Source: Saturnia japonica (Eukaryota; Arthropoda; Insecta; Lepidoptera; Saturniidae). From it: a stretch of DNA of 64,000 nucleotides. A program made the position numbers and the translations under genes. The notes under the pieces were generated by a model, which searched no databases, was not told where the DNA came from, and worked only from the letters and a program-made list of their open reading frames with translations. The DNA lies in assembly GCA_033032175.1 (NCBI GenBank), contig CM065326.1:14086299-14150298 (forward strand), read 5' to 3'. Shown here one piece after another: positions 55,695-64,000 of this stretch (the first letter of the stretch is position 1; the number at the start of each line of letters is the position of its first letter).

Positions 55695-57483
55695 TGTTTT
55701 CGATCTTAAGACAAATAGGTTTTTTATAACCAGTTCTAAGAACGATTCCTTGAGTGTAAAAAAGCGTTTTATTCGGTTTATGAAAAAACAGAAACGACCC
55801 AGCACTAATAAATTGGGATGAATCGATACGAGTACATACTCGGTACTATTGGTTCGAACCAAGTTTTTTTGGCATCAATAATTTAGAACCAAGTATCAGT
55901 AGGTATCGGTTAAAAGTACTCGTATCGGTACTCGATCGTATCACATTACAATTTTTTTTTTTTAATAATTTTTGATTCTTTTCCTACTATGTAGTGGCAT
56001 CTTTGTACTAATTATGCGTGCGATATATAAACATGATTTAACGTTTGAATAATCTATGGTTGATGGAAGAAATTTACCTATCATTTTTCTAGTACAGTAT
56101 AAAGACGTGATGTCGTCATGTCACGTTAGAAACGTTCTAGTAAATTTTATAATGTTATAATTATTATTAATTGAACGTATTGGAAGAATGGTAATATATC
56201 AAAGCTATAGAAACAGACAAATAAATTTCATGTATCGTTTGCACATTTGTGCTTTGTAAAAGGTTGTTTCCAAATACTTGGGCAACGGCCACTGCTTCAG
56301 TAAGCTATTGGAAAATAATTGCTTTTTGAAGAGGACATCTAAATAAGACTTTCTTATAAAGTACAATTATGACAGTACTGTTGTTTTTACTTGTCTTTAA
56401 TCCATAGAAAAAGAAATATACGAGTACGTTTGTGCCTTTAATTTATTCTGAGAAAGTACCGAAACAGCAACAGAATCGAATAGAAGAGTGGAAATCTTTC
56501 CTAAGATTAAAGTCACCAGATTAAGGGGGCGGAAATTTAGGAAGTAGAAATACATAGAAGCATCTATTTACTGGGTGAAAAAAAAGCAGAGGGAATTAGG
56601 GTTTTTAAATAAAGTATGTAGTAACAGAAAATATTTTAAACGAGCAGACTATGTGGTATCAAAGCATAACGTTATCGTAGTGGGCGTGGCTCTAGTTGTT
56701 ATGATCTTACTATTTCTAAGGTAATATAATAACAATAATATAATAAATTCAAAATACAGAGTGTCGCAAGAAGTCCAGAGATAGAGCACCTCTAGGGCTA
56801 CCCGGATCACCCCCCTTATATTATGTTCTGTGATATTTCATTGTTTTCCAGTTATTAATTTTTTCTTATTTTTATGTCGATTTTTGATTTACAAAACATT
56901 TTTGGTAACAGAGATATGACTTATTAAGGTATAGGCTTTTTTCTGAATAATGTGAATATTATGTGGTGTAGCTCGAAGAGGTCTTGAGTATTAGGTGCAG
57001 GATTGGGGTAAAATATGGGTCTCACTACGTAATGGAGACTCGTGGCGTAGGCATATAATTTATCTCGACGATAGCTCTTCTTGAATTTTAATTATATGTC
57101 ACTCGCGGCGAAGGCCTTCCAAGCTAGATTTTCAGCAGGGCTGTACAATGTTCAATGTTTATATCACTATTTAAGGCGTGCAGCGTTGTCCGCGTGGCGA
57201 TGCGCTTGCGTTCCGAGACGGACTGTTTTTTCGAGCGGGGTGTAGGGGGAGGGGAGTAGTTATGTGGTTGTAGGTTTAGCTGGAAATATTGAAAGTTTTA
57301 TAATTAACACGCGCCAACAGTATGCACCATAGATACAAAATCAATAATTGTAATCCGATCTGAAACCACTGCAACTTTAAAAATTTCAATGATTCAAATT
57401 TTCGAGAGTGATTTAAAATGTATATCTTTCAAAAATAGCTTTATTAGCTTAGCACTGGTAGCTAAATTAAATCATGTTGCATA
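55695..57483. other. no gene recognised
   Basis: AT-rich. 55855-55945 holds repeated GTATCGGTA/ACTCGTATCGG motifs. A GC-rich patch at 57170-57260 has no coding support. Confidence 0.5.
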
Positions 57484-57487
57484 TATG

Positions 57488-57933
57488 TTTAGCGGAGGTG
57501 AGGAACAGAGAGTAAAGTTCCTCATCCGCCATAGAAGAGGGAGGATCCTCCGGCCAGACGGGTGCTATGTCTGGCGGGCAGCTGCCCAACGGTTATTTTT
57601 TTTTTTTTAATTTTTTTTTTTTAGAACTGACTACTCTGTTAGCCTTAGGGGCCCTATCCTAAAACAGAGCCGCTGCGGCTTTTACAGCTTCACCGGACTT
57701 GGGGGCGAGCGCTTAGGGCACTCAGCCGCGAAAGTTTGTGACGACCCGCACGAGGGTGCCAGAGTGGCCGAGGAACGGACCTAGGCTTGGGTTGCCGCTA
57801 GAGAGGGTGGACGTGACGGGTGTGCGGGAGGCCCAACGGTTATAGTCGGGTTTTTGTATATATACACAATTATCGAGTTAATTTCTATAGCGCGATGTAG
57901 GATGCGTCAGTAGTGGCGAGAGATGTCGCTACA
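57488..57933 (-). mobile_element. solo LTR of the TRIM family, interrupted by Jockey J9
   Basis: Matches the 33050-34054 LTRs (TTTAGCGGAGGTGAGG to GATGTCGCTACA) but has no internal region. TATGT flanks it at 57484-57488 and 57934-57938 (one base of overlap with the LTR start is ambiguous). After removing J9 and one of its TSD copies the LTR is ~199 bp, so ~70 bp is missing compared with the TRIM LTRs. Confidence 0.85.
57597..57830 (-). mobile_element. Jockey-family LINE fragment (J9) with internal deletion
   Basis: Flanked by the 13-bp TSD GCCCAACGGTTAT (57584-57596 and 57831-57843). Starts with a T-rich tail, follows the family 3' end to GCCAGAGTGGCCGA, then jumps to GGAACGGACCTAGGCTTGGG, skipping ~365 bp of 3' UTR at a CCGA microhomology. 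5'-truncated in ORF2. Confidence 0.92.
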
Positions 57934-57938
57934 TATGT

Positions 57939-58797
57939 ATATTTACAGCACATAGTTGTCCTTTTAACACATAATATTACAAATAAAGACATCTGTATAC
58001 TTGCCTGTCTAACTGTTATCCTGCTTATACTCGGAAACTACGTACCGATTAACCTGTTTTTTTTTTTAAATTGTAGAACGGTAAATTGATGGTACTGTCT
58101 CTGATATTACGCACAGTACAATGCAAAAACAACGATGGATCGTCAATCTATCGGTGGTTGAAGCAAGTAATCTTTCTCTTAAAATTATTCGAATTTGTTA
58201 CTAGAGAATATTTCGGCATAAATTATGTCAGTTTGTCTTAAATCATACCCATTATAAATTGACTCACAAAACAGATATAATCTTTCCCAATTGAATATGT
58301 TATATTTCAGCAAACCACACTGGTGGCAGAGTGTAAAAGGTCCTCATAGAGTATAACATATACGAAGCTCTGAAAACTACTTGATCTACGGTTTAAAATG
58401 CACGTCGACCCATCCACGAAATTAAAAGAAAAATTAAAAAACCTTGTAAAAGGAGATGTCCTCCACTTCAACGATTAGTGGACCCAAAAGGCAGGTTCGA
58501 CAATCTCGGCTTGTAGAAACCGTTAAACTGGAAAGATAAAGTTATTGGTTTTGGGAAAGTAGACTTTTCACTAATAAAATAGACTTTTTTCCTTAAATTG
58601 TAATTAATACATTAAACTAATTAAAGTATTTTTTGGTTTTACTGTTGTTCAAATCAGAATAAAACTATACGAATAATTACAGATTCGACTAATAGAATCG
58701 ATACTTTTCTTCGAAACCAAGTAGGAATCGATTCTTTAATTCCGGTACTGTATTGAGTAAAAGTATTGAAACCGGACTGGTGTCGTTTCATCCCTAG
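57939..58797. other. no gene recognised
   Basis: AT-rich. Ends with TCGTTTCATCCCTA at about 58783, which resembles the hAT-like terminus at 55686. Confidence 0.45.
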
Positions 58798-59120
58798 GTT
58801 TATTTGGCGGGATCTTGAAGTGACATGTTGTGGTTTTTATTTTAATTCAATAACTTAGGTTTTGGACCCTATATTAAGTAATATTGATGGCGTTTTGCGT
58901 GATATAGTTTGTTTATTGTGCTTATGTGAACTGGATTAGAAATATAAACAGGAAGCATGCAGTTTTGGATGGCGCAGAAACTTTCTAGTAAATTCTAACA
59001 AAGGCAAGGAAGCCACCATCTTGGGATACTGAAATCGTTCTAAGACTGAATACTATATTTACTTGATAATGGCAGGAAAGGTATTTAATAAGGAGGACTA
59101 GTTGCCAAGTTAGGAAGAAA
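58798..59120 (+). repeat. unclassified dispersed repeat R, copy 6
   Basis: Closest to R copy 1: TTGGCGGGATCTTGAAGTGA, GACATGTTGTGGTTTTTATT, AAGGAAGCCACCATCTTG, and the end GTTGCCAAGTTAGGAAGAA. Confidence 0.75.
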
Positions 59121-60449
59121 AGTTGGTCATTACCGGCTACGCAACGAATAACCCTGTATGTACTCTTTGCGAATAACAAATTCAAAGATATCACTATTCA
59201 GATTTCTATTATCCATTATTGTTAACAATTACGTGACATTGGCGGAATTGTGTTTACACACACGTTGCCATTATATAAAGAAGAAGAAGACAATGGTCGG
59301 CCAGTATTATCGCAGCGTGTGAAAAAGTAAGCAATAAGCAACCATCAATAACTACTTAGCTCTAAAAAGAATTGATAACCATAAAGATTAGTCATCTTCA
59401 GATTTCAATTGTGCTACATCTCTAAAATAAAAAGGTGACACTATTGACAGTAGACTGAATTGACATCTGTCATGTAAACCTTACAAACGATATATAACTC
59501 TGTTACAATAATTTATATCTGTTACAAACTAAAAATTTTCAATATAAAAAAAATTGATAAATACCTTAGTATAAAAATATGCAAATTATACAAATCAAAA
59601 ATTATTGAAAAGGAAATAAATAACCCGACTGCAACAATAACGCTTGACTAATATATATAGGTATTTAAATATAGAAATTACAGGATTATTTTACGACACT
59701 ATCTATAGGGGGAGATCGAGGGAGGGAGTTTGGCCGTGGAATCGAGCCAAGTTCCTTATAAGATCAGAAAGCTTACATAGTTCAACTTTTTGTCCATATT
59801 TTATTAGATTTTTGTTACCTGACTGTGTGGTGCTTTACTATAGAAAAGATATATTATGATTGACCGGCATGACTGAAAATATTTCAGGTTCCACGCAGTT
59901 GCTATTGCAAAATGACTAGGCTGCGTTGTTTGAACCATAGTTATCTCTAACCAGTGGTCTGACTCCATACATAATTTTGACATTCGGTACAAAACTAACC
60001 ATTGGTCAAGTTAACTAGGGATTAAACAACTAAGCCTTAATTAAATATATTTTCCTAAATTGTGTGTGTCTTTACGTACTAGTAACGTGTATCAAAGTAA
60101 TCATTAAGTATTTTAATTAATAATTAAAATCGCGGAATTTGAATTTCAAAATTTAATTTCAAAGTATTTTGTATCAAATTTACAGAAATATCTCAAAATA
60201 TACATATAATGAGAAAATATTTTACATTACATTAAAATCGGTTCCACAGTTTTCATAAAACTTTACTATGGAGCTTAGCGATTTATTGCTTTTAATAATT
60301 GGAATCAATTTACCGCCAGTAGGTATTTTGTTGCAGTAATTAACTAATTATATTATCTTAAAATAGCCATATCCTGTAAAGTAAAACCGCCCTATGATTA
60401 CTAAAACAAAGTTTTTTATTTACAGTTAAGTAGGTAACTGGTAAGAAAA
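59121..60449. other. no gene recognised
   Basis: AT-rich; probably includes the 5' end of the hAT element that carries the downstream transposase, but its TIR was not identified. Confidence 0.4.
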
Positions 60450-60548
60450 ATGGCTGAATCTAAGAAATGTCGACAGTACAGTGTTGATTATTGAAAATTT
60501 GGTTTTCTGCCATCAAAGGCAGACGAACGATTGCCCATATGCCTTTCA

Positions 60549-61945
60549 TGTTATTATTATTATTTGGTAAGACACACTAGCAGCTAATTAGCTGATGCGT
60601 GCGTATCAAATAGCTTGGAGATATCTTCCTTGTCCAATCTGCTCTTAAAGGAGGTTATGGTAGGAGCAATCACAACTTTTTCCGGAAGTTTGTTCCATGC
60701 TGTGACCACTCTGTTAGGCAAAAAATGCTTCATTGGGTTTCTTTTTGCTGGGAATTCCCAAAGATTCAAGGGATGACCTCGTAGGTGTTTATTTTCATTT
60801 GACTTATACATATCTTTAAAGCTGGGCACATCGTAATAATTAGTGAGGATTTTATATGTTTCGATTAACCTGCCCCTTTGTCTACGCTGTTCTAGTGTGG
60901 TAAGGCCAAGGTTTATGAGGCGCTGTTCATAGGGTAAGTCAATGAGCTTAATGTTCTTTTTGAAGTAGGGATCCCAGATAATATAAACATGTTCAAGAAG
61001 TGGTCTTATATAGGTTTTGTATAACTTTATAAAAGTTTTAGCTGTTAGGAATTTAAATGCCTTGCGAATAATATAAAGGATCGAATTAGTTTTCTTCACG
61101 ACCCCAAGCACATGAGTTCCCCATTTAAGATCTTTGGATACTGTAACTCCCAAGTCCCTTTGTGTTTCAACTGCGGTTTATTGCTCACCACCAAGATAGT
61201 ATACATGACAAGGGTTATTACTACCAATGTGTAGCACGGAGCACTTATTCACATTTTAAGTTAGAAGCCAGTCATGAGTCCACTTAAAAATCGCATTAAG
61301 GTAATTCTGTATAGTTTGCCAGTTGATTCGAGGGTTAACAAAAATTTGGTATCATCAGCAAAAAGCGAAAAAGGAAGTTGCAGAGTATTTTTCAAGTCTG
61401 AGAGGTACAAGATAAAGAGCAATGGACCAAGCACCGAACCTTGAGGAACGCCACTGAGGTCACTTCGCGGATCGGACATGACTTCGCCAATGCGCACCCG
61501 AAACGTTCTACAAGAAAGGAAGTCGCATATCCAGACTAAAATGCTTCCACGTATGCCAAGGTGTTCCAATTTGTGTATGAGGCGTCTCAGAGGAACACGG
61601 TCGAATGCCTTCTCATAATCCAAGTAAATGATATCTGTTGGCTGTCCATTACTATGGTTCCGTGTCCACTCGTTTAAGCAATTTAGTAAATTGGTTGTAA
61701 CATATCGTTTTGGGATGAAACCATGCTGCTCATCCAGGGTAATCTTTTCATGTATTAAAAATTCTCTTATGTGGCAAGCTATCATCTTCTCCATGGTTTT
61801 GCACAATACACTGGTCAAACTTATGGGCCTATAGTTGACAGGCAGTAATTTATTTCCTTTTTTATAAATCGGTACTACATTTGCCGTTTTCCAGTCAGCT
61901 GGCACTACTCCATCCTTCAGAGATTTGTATGCAACGGAGTTTTGT
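60549..61945 (-). pseudogene. 5'-truncated CR1-like LINE with broken reverse transcriptase
   Basis: In minus orientation inside the hAT gene. Frames 61261-61983 and 60584-61153 encode VPADWKTANVVPIYKKGNK, YRPISLTSVLCKTMEKMI, YLDYEKAFDRVPLRRL, GVPQGSVLGPLLFILY, the active site LFADDTKF, and a C-terminus with PNRVVTAWNKLPEKVV. A stop and frame changes lie between the two frames (61150-61260). The 3' end is an (ATT)n-type microsatellite at 60549-60565, as in CR1/L2-group elements rather than the poly-A of Jockey. Confidence 0.86.
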
Positions 61946-62406
61946 GCAATTACTCTATGAAACCATCTAAGCTCGAGGATCATTTAAAAAGGTGTCATCC
62001 TGATAAAATAGGTAAAAATTTGAAATATTTTCAAACATTGAAAGAAAAATATGAAAAAAGACCCACTATGCACAGTATGTTCGCTTCAACGTCTGAAAGT
62101 AACGATAGTGGTTTGTGGGCATCTTACAATATCTCATTACTTATAGCGAAATCTGGAAAACCGCACACCATTGGAGAACATTTAATGTTAGCCGCTGTTG
62201 AGGAGGTTTTAAAAACTGTTCTCCACAAATCCCCGTTTGACATAGTCAAAATAATTTCTTTGAGTAACAACACTGTGTAAAGGCGAATTGATGAAATGAG
62301 CTCTGATATTGAAAGTTTCTTGTGTAATTATCTGCAAACAATCATTTTTCTATTCAACTGGACGAGTCAACATTACCTAGTAATAAAGCGTTATTAATGG
62401 CATATG

Positions 62407-62970
62407 TTTGGGCCGAATTACTGTTGGATCCTTTATCGCCAATTACAGGGATAAGAGGTCTCACTACTAATGGATGCGCGCAAATCAATTTGAACGTGCC
62501 GCAGCCAACATAAAAAACAATGCCTCAACCAATGACCGCGATACGTCTATCGCTTTGCGGTAGGTAGGTTGATACGAGTAGTTCGACTTCGAGTGGGTTC
62601 GGGACTTCGCTATGAAGACTGAGGTTCTAATATTTAGGGAACTTTCTTTAAAAACTTAAAATATATTATAAACAATATGTGCATCATCGTTCGTCGAGCA
62701 GCTGGTTTTTATAAACTATATTGTGTTTGGTGACGTGCAAAATAAACGCTAAAGACACATTCATATGTGTATAGTGTGGACGGCGCTGCGACGGATTCCA
62801 TTGCTCGGACTTCATGGTCTGGAGCCTTTGACCACCACCAGGTTTGGTATTGGTGAGAGGGTCCAGTTGTGTAAGCCTAAACTACCGGTAGTTTGCTGCC
62901 TACCCCGCATACCATTGTGTCGCCGTTTTATAGCGGCCGAATTTAGTAAAATTCCATGATCGCTGCTACA
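62407..62970. mobile_element. unidentified 564-bp insertion in the hAT transposase
   Basis: GCATATG occurs at 62400-62406 and 62971-62977. Joining across it gives a continuous hAT reading (...LLMAYV to RFVIEEETHEELL). The insert is GC-richer at its right end and has no recognised termini or protein; the frame 62765-62959 is unsupported. Confidence 0.68.
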
Positions 62971-64000
62971 GCATATGCTCGGTTTGTTATTGAGGAAGAA
63001 ACTCATGAAGAGCTACTATGCGCGAAAGCTTTGGAGACAAGACACTAAAGGTGAATCAATATTTAATATCCCCTGAGTGATTTTTTAAAGGAAAAATCGA
63101 TTCCATTCGCAAACGTTACTTCCGTGGCAACAGATGGAGCTCCTGCCATGGTCGGGCGATATCGTGAGTTTATAAGCCATCTTAAAAGAATTATACCAGG
63201 GGTAACTGCAATTCACTGTGTCATTCACCGACAACACCTAGTAGCAAAAAATTTGAGTGATAGATTGCATAAATCGCTTCAATTTGTGATTAATACAGAT
63301 AAAAAAGAAGCAATGCTTTTAATACATGTTTATTTGCACAATTGTGCGATGAAAGTGATGAAAATTTTCAAAGATTACTCTTACATACAGAAGTACGCTG
63401 GTTGTCAAAAGGTGAATATTTAACAAGATTTTACTCACATAACTTACAATTACAAGGGTACAACCTCAATTTAATACAAACAAAGGGTGTAATTTCAGCT
63501 TTTCTTGGAAAATTAAAATTTATGAAGCAAAATATTAGTCAGCACGAATTTTCTGTTTTCAAACTTGTCACAGGTAGAATGCCTTGACGAGGATATTCAG
63601 GTATACGCCCAATATTTAATTGCCCAGTATGATGACTTCAAAATCAGATTTGAAGATAATCTGACGATGGAAATACCACCATGGATCATAAATCCGTTTG
63701 ATGAAACGGAAGTGGAGAATGTGATGTTACAAGAGGAGCTACTCGAGCTTAGCATTAATGAGGAGCTGAAGGTAAAATTTAAAAGAGGGTATCAAACATT
63801 TTGGCTGCAGACAGAAATACCCGAGAAATATCCTGGACTGTAGGGAATTGCTTTCGATAGCGTTTCCCTCGTCATATCTTGTCGAGAAAAGTTGTAGTGT
63901 CGTTACAAATCTTTTAACAAAAAAAGGAACAGATTAAATATCACAGAACGGGGAGATTTACAGATATTCCTAACAAAACTGAAGCCGAATATTAATAATT

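Larger units (their letters stand above)
60450..64000 (+). pseudogene. hAT transposase, ZBED5/Buster-like, broken and runs off the window
   Basis: The N-terminus (ATG 60450) reads MAESKKCRQYSVDY, a TGA at 60492, then KFGFLPSKADERLPICLSC, the first half of a BED zinc finger. A CR1-like LINE interrupts it, and NYSMKPSKLEDHLKRCHPDK resumes at about 61946. The RNase H-like core follows with IQLDESTLPSNKALL (first Asp), a 564-bp insert, VATDGAPAMVGRY (second Asp, 63120) and HCVIHRQHLVAKNL, then EVRWLSKGEYLTRFY and the hAT C-terminal dimerisation region (SSYLVEKSCSVVTNLLTKK near 63870-63925). Several frameshifts make it non-functional. The order and spacing match ZBED5-type hAT proteins. Confidence 0.87.

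Noticed and set aside
57773..57775. J9 internal deletion as a spliced LINE RNA
   Set aside because: Removing a GT-AG intron would leave a different junction; the observed join fits a 4-bp microhomology deletion.
62765..62959. 64-codon frame in the hAT insert
   Set aside because: Also open on the opposite strand at 62812-63006; no support for either.

Overview
The window is nuclear DNA of an insect, most likely a moth or butterfly. It is AT-rich, gene-poor and crowded with transposable elements: tRNA-derived SINEs, cecropia-type mariners, a Jockey-clade LINE with many truncated 3' ends, a copia element, a tRNA-Trp-primed mini-LTR element, hAT elements and Helitron-like repeats. No bacterial, CRISPR, rRNA or true tRNA gene was seen. 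The lepidopteran assignment is inference from repeat type; no marker gene proves it.

Only two host genes can be supported. (1) nop9, minus strand, eight exons from 52361 down to 34919. All splice sites and phases agree and the exons sum to exactly 641 codons including the stop, encoding a nucleolar Pumilio-like 40S ribosome-biogenesis factor. Intron 1 (9.7 kb) holds a full-length Jockey LINE in the sense orientation; intron 2 holds a Tc1/mariner-like transposon that itself carries a small TIR element. (2) A putative small secreted peptide precursor, plus strand, three exons: 22328-22336, 30541-30713 and 31248-31435. It has a clear signal peptide, a furin-type site and a four-cysteine C-terminus, but one surplus base in exon 2. 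I could not assign it to a family; it is the best candidate for something undescribed.

Layout. 1-10.9 kb: repeats only. 10.88-15.24 kb: copia element with near-identical 151/152 bp LTRs, a 5-bp TSD and a broken coding region. 15.2-22.3 kb: SINE, Helitron-like repeat, mariner remnant, unclassified repeats. 22.3-31.4 kb: secreted-peptide gene, whose 8.2-kb first intron is filled with a split mariner, a 45-bp minisatellite and LINE tails. 31.5-34.1 kb: degenerate tandem block, a TIR element and the mini-LTR element. 34.7-52.4 kb: nop9. 53.4-55.7 kb: hAT-like non-autonomous element with 8-bp TSD. 57.5-57.9 kb: solo LTR of the mini-LTR family, interrupted by a Jockey fragment. 60.4 kb to the end: a decayed ZBED5/Buster-like hAT transposase interrupted by a CR1-like LINE and by an unidentified 564-bp insert, running off the window.

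The unifying signal is one Jockey family: one full-length copy plus eight 3'-end fragments on both strands, some with long TSDs that date nested insertions relative to one another. Boundaries given without TSD or TIR evidence are approximate.
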